Shown piece by piece: positions 34,065 to 42,951 of a stretch of DNA of 64,000 bases (its first letter is position 1; the number at the start of each line of letters is the position of its first letter). The DNA lies in the NCBI GenBank assembly GCA_017445025.1, contig JAFSVJ010000083.1, positions 1 through 64,000 of the forward strand, in the 5' to 3' direction. The notes beneath the pieces were generated by a model. The model ran no database searches. It worked only from the letters and a program-made list of their open reading frames with translations, and was not told the DNA's origin. The position numbers were made by a program, and so were the translations under genes. Source of the stretch: Abditibacteriota bacterium. Lineage in GTDB: Bacteria > Armatimonadota > UBA5829.

Positions 34065-36347
34065 ATGGAATATAGCCAAATAAATGATATGACTTGGGAA
34101 CAAATTTTAAGAAATAAAGACTGGACATACCCAAGAAGTGTATCAATGCCCTTGCAACCAATAGGTTCACAATACTTTATGCATGTAAACCCTGCCTTTA
34201 ACATTACGGCAAGAAGTGTTTACCCGGATACTCCTGAACTGGGAGAAAAATCAATTAATTTTTTAAAACAAAAACAAATATATGAACTGGATTTTGCTTT
34301 TGACCCATACGCCAAAACCTTTGACCCCAACAGAAGCAAATTTCACAGAATCGATAATCACTCTCCAATTATAGTGGGAGAATATTTAGGTGATGGTTTA
34401 AAATTCATATTCACATATTATACCACTCAAACAGAAAAGTATGTCCAAGATATAACAACTGTTGAAGTAAAAATCATTAATACTAACCCTAAAGTAGAAA
34501 GCACCGGCCTTATGCAAGCGGAATCTGACGGATATATTCCAAGAGCTCCTTTTTCTAAAAGAGCCACATTATATTTAAAACCTCGGATTTTTACCGATTA
34601 TTCCGGAACAAACGACAATTATCACCCATTTAGGTTTAACAATAAAAAATGGTCCTATGAAGACAACATGGAACTTGATAACAATTTTCTAAAATTCAAA
34701 GACGGAAATATCTTCGGCAAAATCATTGACACTAACATGAATTTTGAAATTGAAAACAAAGAATATGAAAACATAGAAGGTCTTATCAAAATAGAAAGAG
34801 GACATGTTCACCCTTCCGACATGAACATAGATCGTCCTTATGCCGACCAAATATTAGAAAAACTTGTCAATGTTCTCAAATTCCAAAAAGAAATTGCTCC
34901 CGGCGAAGAATGTTATTTAACTTTTAATATTATATCTAACAGACTTGATAACAGTCCCGCCACTATAAAAGCTTTAGAAAAAACATATAACAAAGATTTA
35001 ATAATTTCTGACTTTGACAAAGCAAGAGAAGGAAAAGCCACTCTCACTTGTCAAGCCATGGATCTTGAAAACATATTCAAAGCTTGTCAAAATGCTATTT
35101 TCCAAATGTGTGTTGATTTTAAAGAACACCATTACCTTCTTCCAACTCAAGGAGGTATAAACGACAGATACTATTGTTGGATTTGGGAAGCTATGCATAT
35201 GATTGTCCCATTGCTTTCCTTAGGTTATAAAGATATAGTTAAAAGAAGTATTGATTTCATGTTTACCCTACAAGACAGCGGAATCAAACCGGATGGCGAA
35301 TTTTCTGACTTTGAAGGTGCCATAGGTTCTACCGGCCCAAGATGGATTTGCACAACAGGCTCAGCCGTAAACGCAGCAGCCAAATACTTAATATTTACAA
35401 AAGACAAAGATTTTGAAGCAGAATACATGCCAAAAATGAAAAAAGCCGTTGATTGGATATTAAGACAAACGGAAAATACCAAAACTACAGAAAAGGGCAA
35501 AAAAGTGGCTTGGTATGGTCTTCTCCCAAGAGGAACCATGAACGATGGTGATTATTGTTATGGCGTTGGGTTCTCAGACCTATACTCTTTCGTGGGAGTC
35601 AGAGCCTTTGTAGAAACCCTTAAATCCATAAACAGTCCTTTATATGAAGAATATAAAGCAAAATGTGACGAATATCACAACAATATAAAAGATGCTTTCA
35701 AAAAAATAGCAGAGCCTAACGGAAAGATTATCAAATTTGTTCCTTCCGAAAAACAATCTTTTTACGCTGCTTTTGAAAAGGAAGCTGTTTATTTATTCGG
35801 AGCGGATATATTCAATCCTTTTGACGAAATTATGTCTAAATTTGCCACATTTTATGAAAATGAATGTGCAAAAGATATATTCTTACACACTGCAAACGAA
35901 GAAGAGTCTTACATGGGAACCATTGAAATGACTTTTCAACACTATTATTTATCAACTCATCAATATAAAAAAGCTTTTGTGACTTTGATGGCTAACTTAA
36001 AATACGGTATGAGTTGTGACACATATCAAGTCCAGGAAAGATACTCTAAATATGACCCATTTTGGTGTCCATGGCAACCTAACGGTTCCGGCTCAGGAAG
36101 AATGATTGAAATGATTAACAAAGCCATTTACTTTGAAACTGAAAAGGAAATCATTCTTTTTGGAGGCTTACCACCCGTATACCTTAAAGAAAACGGTATA
36201 ACAGAGCTTAAAGATTTAAGAACATCAAAAGGACTTATTACCGTTAAAGCTGAAGCTGTCAATGATAAAATCATAGTATCTCTTAAAGGTGACTATGATA
36301 AGAACAAAAAAATAGTTTTGCAAAATGAAGAATTTATATTAAGGTAG
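34065..36347 (+). CDS. Six-hairpin (alpha/alpha6) glycosidase-like protein, copy 1
   Basis: A 760-residue cytosolic protein. Residues 1-320 are beta-rich (supersandwich-like). Residues of about 330-690 look like an alpha/alpha barrel of the six-hairpin glycosidase fold: YLLPTQGGINDRYYCWIWEA, GEFSDFEGAIGSTGPRW, WYGLLPRG and PFWCPWQPNGSGSGR. A short beta end follows (IILFGGLPPVYLKENG). The layout is like rhamnosidase- or glucuronyl-hydrolase-type enzymes, but no GH family can be named. Acidic residues in the conserved loops are catalytic candidates. It shares motifs throughout with the protein at 38141. It is followed after four bases by a PHP gene. Confidence 0.75.
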   Translation: MEYSQINDMTWEQILRNKDWTYPRSVSMPLQPIGSQYFMHVNPAFNITARSVYPDTPELGEKSINFLKQKQIYELDFAFDPYAKTFDPNRSKFHRIDNHSPIIVGEYLGDGLKFIFTYYTTQTEKYVQDITTVEVKIINTNPKVESTGLMQAESDGYIPRAPFSKRATLYLKPRIFTDYSGTNDNYHPFRFNNKKWSYEDNMELDNNFLKFKDGNIFGKIIDTNMNFEIENKEYENIEGLIKIERGHVHPSDMNIDRPYADQILEKLVNVLKFQKEIAPGEECYLTFNIISNRLDNSPATIKALEKTYNKDLIISDFDKAREGKATLTCQAMDLENIFKACQNAIFQMCVDFKEHHYLLPTQGGINDRYYCWIWEAMHMIVPLLSLGYKDIVKRSIDFMFTLQDSGIKPDGEFSDFEGAIGSTGPRWICTTGSAVNAAAKYLIFTKDKDFEAEYMPKMKKAVDWILRQTENTKTTEKGKKVAWYGLLPRGTMNDGDYCYGVGFSDLYSFVGVRAFVETLKSINSPLYEEYKAKCDEYHNNIKDAFKKIAEPNGKIIKFVPSEKQSFYAAFEKEAVYLFGADIFNPFDEIMSKFATFYENECAKDIFLHTANEEESYMGTIEMTFQHYYLSTHQYKKAFVTLMANLKYGMSCDTYQVQERYSKYDPFWCPWQPNGSGSGRMIEMINKAIYFETEKEIILFGGLPPVYLKENGITELKDLRTSKGLITVKAEAVNDKIIVSLKGDYDKNKKIVLQNEEFILR

Positions 36348-36351
36348 AATT

Positions 36352-37239
36352 ATGTTAGATTATCATATACATACTAATTTTTCAGACGGAAGAGATCATT
36401 TTAACGAAATGGTCCAAGGAGCTATAGACAAAGGGCTTTCAGAATTTGGAATAAGTGACCACTTTACCATTGTTCCGAGAGACCCCATAAAATACAATAT
36501 TGACCCGTTTTGGACACATAAGCATTCAGAATGTAACACCTTAACCATGGAATTTGTCCCCGGTGGTTTTTGTGAAGGCTACTCCATGAACAAAAGCCGA
36601 TTGGGGGACTATTTCTATACAATTAATCTAAAAAAGGAAGAAGTTAAGGATAAACTAAACTTAAAGGCAAGTTTAGAGTTGGAATATTTTCCGGAGAATT
36701 GGGATGAAATGATAAAACTTGTCAATGAATATCCTCTTGACTATATTATAGGTGCTGTTCATAAAAACCCTGAGGGAGATTGGTATAAACATATCTGTGA
36801 TCCGAATTGCTATAAAGACTTTACGGAAGAAGAATATATAGATTTTGCAAAGAAAAACATTGAAATCATAATCGATATGGTTAAGACCGGCAAAAGCCAT
36901 ATAGTGGCCCACCCGGAATGTGTTTGTATGTATAGAAAGATGAAAGATTGGTCTGCAATGTATGACCATTTTTCTGTTCTTGTAAAAGCTGTCAAAGATA
37001 ATAACATGTGTATAGAAATGAACTGTTGGGAACACCCGGAAAACCAAGACTCTAACCTTTTCTTATACAAAGAATGCGGAAGACTTGATATTCCTGTTAT
37101 TATAACCAGTGACGCTCACTGGGTAAAATATATTAACTGTGGATTTGAACTTGGTATGAAATGGCTTAAAGAAGCCGGTGTTAAACACACAGCCACCTAC
37201 CATAAATGTAAAAAAACTATAAAAGAAATAAAATATTAG
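36352..37239 (+). CDS. PHP-domain phosphoesterase (HisJ-like), copy 1
   Basis: A 295-residue PHP protein, related to histidinol-phosphatase-type enzymes (metal-dependent hydrolysis of phosphate esters). Metal ligands are visible: YHIHTNFSDG (His5, His7), GISDHF, GAVHKNPEGDWYKH, VAHPECV and TSDAHW. It starts four bases after the glycosidase-like gene and is followed 12 bases later by a close paralog. There are no his genes nearby, so a role on a sugar phosphate or related metabolite is more likely than histidine synthesis; this is inference from context. Confidence 0.85.
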   Translation: MLDYHIHTNFSDGRDHFNEMVQGAIDKGLSEFGISDHFTIVPRDPIKYNIDPFWTHKHSECNTLTMEFVPGGFCEGYSMNKSRLGDYFYTINLKKEEVKDKLNLKASLELEYFPENWDEMIKLVNEYPLDYIIGAVHKNPEGDWYKHICDPNCYKDFTEEEYIDFAKKNIEIIIDMVKTGKSHIVAHPECVCMYRKMKDWSAMYDHFSVLVKAVKDNNMCIEMNCWEHPENQDSNLFLYKECGRLDIPVIITSDAHWVKYINCGFELGMKWLKEAGVKHTATYHKCKKTIKEIKY

Positions 37240-37251
37240 TTATGGGGTAAA

Positions 37252-38139
37252 ATGTTAGATTATCACACACATACTACGTTCTCTGACGGAAAGGATACAT
37301 TAGATAGTTTTATTCAAAGTGCAATAGAGAATGGAATTACAGAATTAGGTATAAGCGACCATTATGCTTGCGTGCCAAAGGATATTATCAAACTTAAAGA
37401 AGATCAAAGTTTATCGGAAAAACTTAAAAAATACGATCCCACAAAATTAGAAATAACCAAAGAAGGCTTTTGCGACGGATACTCTATAAAAAAGAGTGTA
37501 TTGAAGGATTATTTTTCTGAAATAAATTCAAAAAAAGAAGAGGTCAAAGACAAACTCGTTTTAAAAATAGGAATAGAGCTGGATTATTTTCCGGAAAACT
37601 GGGAAAATGTAATTTCCTTAATTAATAAATATCCTATTGATTATATAATCGGTTCCGTTCATAATAACCCTGAGGGGGATTGGTATAAACATATTTGTTA
37701 TCCTGATACATATATAGGTATGACAGATAATGAATATGTGGAATTTGCTCAAAAAAATATAGAACTGATTATAGATATGATAAATACAGGTAAATCTCAC
37801 ATTGTGGCTCATCCCGAATGTGTATGCGGAACAAAAAAAATGAAAGACATTTCTAAAATGTATGATCATTTTTCTGCTCTTGCGAAAGCTGTCAGTGATA
37901 ATGATATGTGCATTGAAATGAACTGTTGGGGACCTGAAGAAAACTTGGATCCTAACTTATTTTTATATAAAGAATGCGGAAGGCTTAATATACCTGTTAT
38001 AATAACCAGCGATGCTCATTTTATCACAGAACTAAGACGGGGCTATATTAAAGGTATGAAATGGCTAAAAGAAGCCGGTGTAAAATACACTGCCACATAC
38101 GATAAATGTCAAAAGAGTGTAAAGGAGATCAAATACTGA
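37252..38139 (+). CDS. PHP-domain phosphoesterase (HisJ-like), copy 2
   Basis: Same length (295 residues) as the preceding gene and closely similar throughout: YHTHTTFSDGKD, GISDHYA, GSVHNNPEGDWYKH, VAHPECVCG, NIPVIITSDAH. All metal ligands are kept, so both copies should be active. Sequence divergence is concentrated in residues 45-95, which form the substrate-side insertion in this family, so the two may differ in substrate. It abuts the second glycosidase-like gene by one base. Confidence 0.85.
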   Translation: MLDYHTHTTFSDGKDTLDSFIQSAIENGITELGISDHYACVPKDIIKLKEDQSLSEKLKKYDPTKLEITKEGFCDGYSIKKSVLKDYFSEINSKKEEVKDKLVLKIGIELDYFPENWENVISLINKYPIDYIIGSVHNNPEGDWYKHICYPDTYIGMTDNEYVEFAQKNIELIIDMINTGKSHIVAHPECVCGTKKMKDISKMYDHFSALAKAVSDNDMCIEMNCWGPEENLDPNLFLYKECGRLNIPVIITSDAHFITELRRGYIKGMKWLKEAGVKYTATYDKCQKSVKEIKY

Positions 38140-38140
38140 T

Positions 38141-40468
38141 ATGAATAATTTCTCTTTTAAAGATATTAATAATAAATCTTGGTTCAAATTATTAACCGAA
38201 GAATTTCCTTATGAAAGGCCAAAAAGCGTATATATGAGGATTCATCCTCCCCTATCACCTTACTATATGCAAGCTTATCCTTCTTTAAACTTAGCTTCAA
38301 TGTGCGTATATTCAGAACCTGCAAAAGGAAATATAATTGATGATATCTGGCACAGAAAAATATATAATATCTGTTTTGCTTTTGAAGAAGAACCGGCTAT
38401 AGCCGATATAAACAAAACAAAATTTAAAAGAATCAATAATTCTACCCCTATTTATGTTGGCGAATATGTTTTTGATGGATTAAAATACACTTTTACCTAT
38501 TACAGTGACACTTTCAAAGAAAAAGGACAGGATACAGTTTGCGTAGAGTGTAAAATAGAAAACTTAGGTTTGGTTGACTATAAGGCTGTGGTTCGTATGA
38601 AACCGGGCTATTATCCCTTTGACCATTATTATCTAAATCATTACAGAAGTTATAAATGGGATGTTACAAGATTTCCAAAAGATAATAATTGCACTTTAAA
38701 AGATAATATCGTTTATTTAGAAAACAAAGAACTTGCCAAAATATTTGACACAGACATGAATTATTTTTTGGAAGAGAAATTTATTTCCACTAATGTAGAC
38801 ATGAGAGTTGTTGATACGATTAATCCTATTATCAACTTTACTTGTGAACAAACAGTAAATCAAATACTTCCGGAGATTAATAACTGTATTAAATTTAGCA
38901 AAACCCTTAAGCCTAAGGAAACTTGCTATTTCAAATTTAATACAATCAGTAATTTTAATTATGAAAATAAAGAAATTAACCATGAAGCTCTTAATAATAT
39001 TTTATCCGTTGATAAAATTATTGAAAAATACAGTAAACTTAATGATAATAAAGCATCTCTTAAGTTTAGTGAATTTAATATTGAAGATATTTTCTATTCA
39101 AACATTTACAACATTTATCAATTATGTATAGATTTTCCTGATGTAGATTATATATATCCAACTCAAGGTGGTATAGGTGAACGTCACTTAATGTGGCTTT
39201 GGGAAGCATACTTTATGCTTGAACCTATGATGAGATTAGGTCACAAAGACCTTGTTCGAGGTGCATTGGATTACATTTTCTCTATGCAAGATTCGCCTTG
39301 TAAACCGGACGGAAGATTTACAGACCTTGACGGAGCTATAGGAACAACAGGACCTCGTTGGGTCAACACAACAGGAACTGCCATAAGCTTTGCTTGCGAA
39401 TATTATAATTTGACCAAAGACAAAGAATTTTTAAACAAATATTACAATAATATCATAAGAGCGGGAAAATGGATTTTAAGGCAAATAAATGCCACAAAAG
39501 TTAAGGATGAATCAGAACTTAAAACTATTCAATTCGGACAAGAACTTGAAATCCACGGCAATTGGGATGTATCCGTTTCCCAAGAAACAAATTTAGACAC
39601 AAGCAAATTAGATAAGGTGCCTTATTACGGACTTATGCCTTACGGAAGAAGCAATGATGATGACTTTGGCTATGGTGTTGCATTTACAGATTCATATACT
39701 TACAGAGGTCTTGCCAACTTAACAGAATTGTTAAAAAGCAATAATGATCCTTTATATGAGACTTTTTCAAAAGAACTTAATGAGTATAAAGAAAACATTG
39801 CCAAAGCTTTAGAATTGACCCAATCAAAAGAAGGAAACATTCCTCGTCTTATTCCCACTCTCGATGCTAAAGTGGGTCCTGACTTTGAGAATATATGCGG
39901 TTGCACAAACCTAATTTATAACCAAGCTGTTGATACCGATTCGAAGATAATTAAAGATTATATTAAATATTTTGAAGAAAAGAGATTTTATGATTACTTC
40001 CCGGGACGTGTAAATGATAATACCATTTATACAGGTTGCATAGAATTGTATCTCCAAACTTATTATATTCAAGCAAGGGAATATAAAAAAGCTTGGGAAT
40101 GCTTAAATATGGCTTTTAGATTTGGTATGACAAAAGAAAATATCGTTCAAGAAAGATTTTGCCTTACAGATCCCTTTTACACACCATGGCAGCCCAACGG
40201 CTCCGGCTCCGGCAGAATTCTCACAATGATAATAAATGCTATATGTTACGAAACAGATAATGAGATTATATTATTTGGCGGTGTACCTTATGAATGGCTT
40301 GCGGAAAATGGCACAACAGAATTAAATAATCTTTGGACCGAAAAAGGAAAAATATCAATTAAAGCAACTTATGAAGATAATGTGATAAAAGTTAATATTT
40401 CCGGAGATTATGACAAAAATAAGAAGATTATTGTTCAAGATGATAGATTTGTTATCACTGATTTGTAA
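38141..40468 (+). CDS. Six-hairpin glycosidase-like protein, copy 2
   Basis: A 775-residue paralog of the protein at 34065. It shares the N-terminal beta domain (PPLSPYYMQAYPSLNLA) and the barrel motifs YIYPTQGGIGERHLMWLWEA, GRFTDLDGAIGTTGPRW, YYGLMPYG and TPWQPNGSGSGRI. The extra length is an insertion around residues 455-490 (KVKDESELKTIQFGQELEI). No signal peptide, so it is cytosolic. The gene starts one base after the PHP stop. Order in this block is glycosidase, PHP, PHP, glycosidase on one strand, which a single tandem duplication does not give. Confidence 0.75.
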   Translation: MNNFSFKDINNKSWFKLLTEEFPYERPKSVYMRIHPPLSPYYMQAYPSLNLASMCVYSEPAKGNIIDDIWHRKIYNICFAFEEEPAIADINKTKFKRINNSTPIYVGEYVFDGLKYTFTYYSDTFKEKGQDTVCVECKIENLGLVDYKAVVRMKPGYYPFDHYYLNHYRSYKWDVTRFPKDNNCTLKDNIVYLENKELAKIFDTDMNYFLEEKFISTNVDMRVVDTINPIINFTCEQTVNQILPEINNCIKFSKTLKPKETCYFKFNTISNFNYENKEINHEALNNILSVDKIIEKYSKLNDNKASLKFSEFNIEDIFYSNIYNIYQLCIDFPDVDYIYPTQGGIGERHLMWLWEAYFMLEPMMRLGHKDLVRGALDYIFSMQDSPCKPDGRFTDLDGAIGTTGPRWVNTTGTAISFACEYYNLTKDKEFLNKYYNNIIRAGKWILRQINATKVKDESELKTIQFGQELEIHGNWDVSVSQETNLDTSKLDKVPYYGLMPYGRSNDDDFGYGVAFTDSYTYRGLANLTELLKSNNDPLYETFSKELNEYKENIAKALELTQSKEGNIPRLIPTLDAKVGPDFENICGCTNLIYNQAVDTDSKIIKDYIKYFEEKRFYDYFPGRVNDNTIYTGCIELYLQTYYIQAREYKKAWECLNMAFRFGMTKENIVQERFCLTDPFYTPWQPNGSGSGRILTMIINAICYETDNEIILFGGVPYEWLAENGTTELNNLWTEKGKISIKATYEDNVIKVNISGDYDKNKKIIVQDDRFVITDL

Positions 40469-40479
40469 AATAATATAAA

Positions 40480-40509
40480 TTGTGATAAAATATAATTAAG
40501 TGATATAAT
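40480..40509 (+). promoter_or_regulatory. Possible promoter for the amidohydrolase/xylose isomerase genes
   Basis: TTGTGA (40480-40485) and TATAAT (40504-40509) are 18 bases apart, 31 bases before the start at 40541. It would allow the downstream four-gene unit to be expressed separately from the glycosidase/PHP genes. Confidence 0.5.
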
Positions 40510-40540
40510 AAAAAAGCATAATATAAAAGAGGACTTATTT

Positions 40541-41287
40541 ATGAAATTTTTTGATTCCAACATTTTAGTGGGAAGAAAAACCGTTAAGGATTACACTCCC
40601 ATTGAAAATGAAGCTGAACTTTTGGCTATTATGGACGAACATGGTATTGACAAAGTTTTAATTACACATGCAGACCAAAAAAATGTTCATCCCGAATACG
40701 GAAACCAAATTGCCCTTGACTTTTCAAAAAGCGACAGAGTAGAAAAAATGTTTGCTTTGGTTCCCCCCGCAACCTGTGAATTTGACTATGATGTTTTCTC
40801 TTATATGAAAGAAAACAAAATAAAAGCTGTTACAGCTTTCCCAAAATATATGAACTTCTTTCTCAACAAAGTTGCCATGGGCAAAATGATGGACGAAATT
40901 GTTGAAAGGAAAATTCCTATCGTTCTTTCTTTATGGGGTGACGTAGAATGGCAAGATGTTTATGACTTTATGAAGGACTTCCCCGAAGCTACAGTTATTT
41001 TAAAAGACCTTTACGATTGGTCTCAAAACAGATATTTTTATCCGCTTCTCGTTGCATATAAAAATTTCTATATGGAAACCAACAAATTAAGTTTGGTTGC
41101 CGGCGGTATTGAAGACGCAACAAAACATTTCGGTTCAGAAAGATTTATATTCGGAACCGCATACCCACGTTGTTATATATCCGCTTCAAAGATGGATCTT
41201 ATGCACGCAAACATAAAAGACAAAGACAAAGAAAACATTGCATTTAACAACTTGCAAAGACTTCTTGATAATGCAGATTTAAGTTAA
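40541..41287 (+). CDS. Amidohydrolase-fold protein lacking the usual metal ligands
   Basis: A 248-residue TIM-barrel protein of the amidohydrolase-2 type, related in layout to the two genes that follow. It starts FDSNILVGRK where active relatives have a metal-binding DxHxH, and its C-terminal motif reads FGTAYPRCYIS where the relatives read FGTDYPW, so the catalytic Asp is Ala. Both the HxH pair and the Asp are therefore missing. It may be a non-catalytic partner, or bind a different metal or none. It is followed after 11 bases by an intact paralog. Confidence 0.75.
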   Translation: MKFFDSNILVGRKTVKDYTPIENEAELLAIMDEHGIDKVLITHADQKNVHPEYGNQIALDFSKSDRVEKMFALVPPATCEFDYDVFSYMKENKIKAVTAFPKYMNFFLNKVAMGKMMDEIVERKIPIVLSLWGDVEWQDVYDFMKDFPEATVILKDLYDWSQNRYFYPLLVAYKNFYMETNKLSLVAGGIEDATKHFGSERFIFGTAYPRCYISASKMDLMHANIKDKDKENIAFNNLQRLLDNADLS

Positions 41288-41298
41288 GGAGAGACACA

Positions 41299-42093
41299 AT
41301 GACTTTTAAAGAAAAAATGATTACATACGGAAAAGTTGAAGACTGTCCTATTATTGATATGCACGCCCACTGGTATAAATTTTACGGTGCAGCATTGCCT
41401 AAAACTTCTGTAGAAGATTCTCTTGTGCTTTTTGAAGATTCAAATGTTAAAAAATTTGTTTTTGCCGCTCACTCAGCTATGCACAGTCCTCATTTAGGCA
41501 ACCAAAGCTCCTTAGATATAGCAAAGCAAAGACCTGATATATTTAAAGTTCTTTATTCCATAAACCCAAACTATCCCGACGACATTGAAAAAGACTTAAA
41601 GGATTGGGACAAACACGGAGATATAGTGGTAGGTTTCAAAGCTCTTGCTGACTATCACAAAATAGCTCTTGACAGTGGTGCTTACGATGCAGCCTTTGAA
41701 TATGCCAATGAAAAAGGATGCTATTTCCTATTCCACACTTGGAAAAGCCCCTATGACGGATACAAAAACATTAAATATGTTTTGGACAAATATCCAAATA
41801 TCAAAGTTTCCACAGGTCATTCCCTCCACGGCAATTGGGATATCTCAAGACAATACTGTTTAGACTATGAAAACTATTATTTTGATGTGGTAGCTCTTCC
41901 TGACGAAAGAGAGGTTATAGAAAAATGGTTCTCCGAACCTAAAGTTGTAGATAAAATGTTCTTTGGAACAGACTATCCTTGGTTCTCATACCATTACTAT
42001 ATCGGTGCAATGCTTGACACAGGTCTTGACGAAGAAAGTTTGAGAAAAGTATTCTATGGCAATGCTCAAAGAGTATTTCCTTGGGCAAGATAA
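41299..42093 (+). CDS. Amidohydrolase-2-family metal-dependent hydrolase, copy 1
   Basis: A 264-residue TIM-barrel hydrolase of the amidohydrolase-2 family, whose members include sugar lactonases and decarboxylases. The metal ligands are intact: IIDMHAHWYKF (HxH at about residues 23-25), STGHSLHGNWD, and FFGTDYPWFSYHY with the catalytic Asp. No signal peptide. In a block with xylose isomerase and glycosidases, a sugar-lactonase role is a reasonable guess but is not proven by sequence. A nearly identical gene follows. Confidence 0.82.
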   Translation: MTFKEKMITYGKVEDCPIIDMHAHWYKFYGAALPKTSVEDSLVLFEDSNVKKFVFAAHSAMHSPHLGNQSSLDIAKQRPDIFKVLYSINPNYPDDIEKDLKDWDKHGDIVVGFKALADYHKIALDSGAYDAAFEYANEKGCYFLFHTWKSPYDGYKNIKYVLDKYPNIKVSTGHSLHGNWDISRQYCLDYENYYFDVVALPDEREVIEKWFSEPKVVDKMFFGTDYPWFSYHYYIGAMLDTGLDEESLRKVFYGNAQRVFPWAR

Positions 42094-42106
42094 TCAGAGG
42101 ACATTA

Positions 42107-42904
42107 ATGACTTTTAAAGAGAAAATGCTTAAATATGGCAAGATTAACGATTGCCCTATTATAGATATGCACGCTCATTGGTATAAATTCTATGGTGCAG
42201 CTTTACCTACAACTTCCCTTGAAGATTCCCTTAAACTTTTTGAAGATTCCAATGTTAAAAAAGTAATTATCTCTTCACATCTTGCCTGTGAAAGTCCTAT
42301 TTTTGGTAATCAAGCAAGTATAGATATTGCCAAACAAAAACCGGATATATTCAGAGTTATGTTTAATATAAACCCTAATCATCCTGATGTAATAGAAAAA
42401 GATATAGCAAATTGGGATAAGTATGGTGATATAGTTGTAGGATTTAAAGCTTTGGGAGATTATACTAAAATTCCTTTTGATTCCGGAGCCTTTGATACTG
42501 CCTTTGAATATGCAAATGAAAAAGGTTGTATGTTTTTATTACATACATGGGGGAAAAGTCCTTATAACGATTCCAAAAACGTTAAATATGTTTTAGACAA
42601 ATACCCCAATATTAAAGTTTCCGCAGGTCACTCTATTCACGGTGAATGGGAAACATCAATGCATTTTGCTCTTGATTATGAAAACTATTATTTTGATATA
42701 GTTGCTATCCCTGATGAAAGAGAAGTTATAGAAAAATGGTTCTCCGAACCTAAAGTTGTAGATAAAATGTTCTTCGGAACGGACTATCCTTGGTTCTCAT
42801 ATCACTACTATATAGGTGCAATGTTGGACACAGGTCTAAACGAAGAGAGTTTGAGAAAAGTATTCTACGGCAACGCTCAAAGAGTTTTTGAGTGGGCGAG
42901 ATAA
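42107..42904 (+). CDS. Amidohydrolase-2-family metal-dependent hydrolase, copy 2
   Basis: A 265-residue tandem paralog of the preceding protein with the same motifs (IIDMHAHWYKFYGAALP, SAGHSIHGEWE, FFGTDYPWFSYHY). The C-terminal 70 residues are almost identical to copy 1 even at DNA level (for example the stretch starting GAAAAATGGTTCTCCGAACC), while the middle has diverged, which suggests recent gene conversion at the 3' ends. I use the ATG at 42107, after AGAGG; a longer frame from 42056 lies inside copy 1. Confidence 0.82.
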   Translation: MTFKEKMLKYGKINDCPIIDMHAHWYKFYGAALPTTSLEDSLKLFEDSNVKKVIISSHLACESPIFGNQASIDIAKQKPDIFRVMFNINPNHPDVIEKDIANWDKYGDIVVGFKALGDYTKIPFDSGAFDTAFEYANEKGCMFLLHTWGKSPYNDSKNVKYVLDKYPNIKVSAGHSIHGEWETSMHFALDYENYYFDIVAIPDEREVIEKWFSEPKVVDKMFFGTDYPWFSYHYYIGAMLDTGLNEESLRKVFYGNAQRVFEWAR

Positions 42905-42951
42905 TTTTGTTATAATTTTGAAATTATAAAATATATTTTTAGGAGAAAAAA

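Noticed and set aside
36352-38139. Histidine biosynthesis (hisJ/hisK)
   Set aside because: The PHP proteins resemble histidinol phosphatases, but there are no other his genes, and two copies sit between glycosidases.
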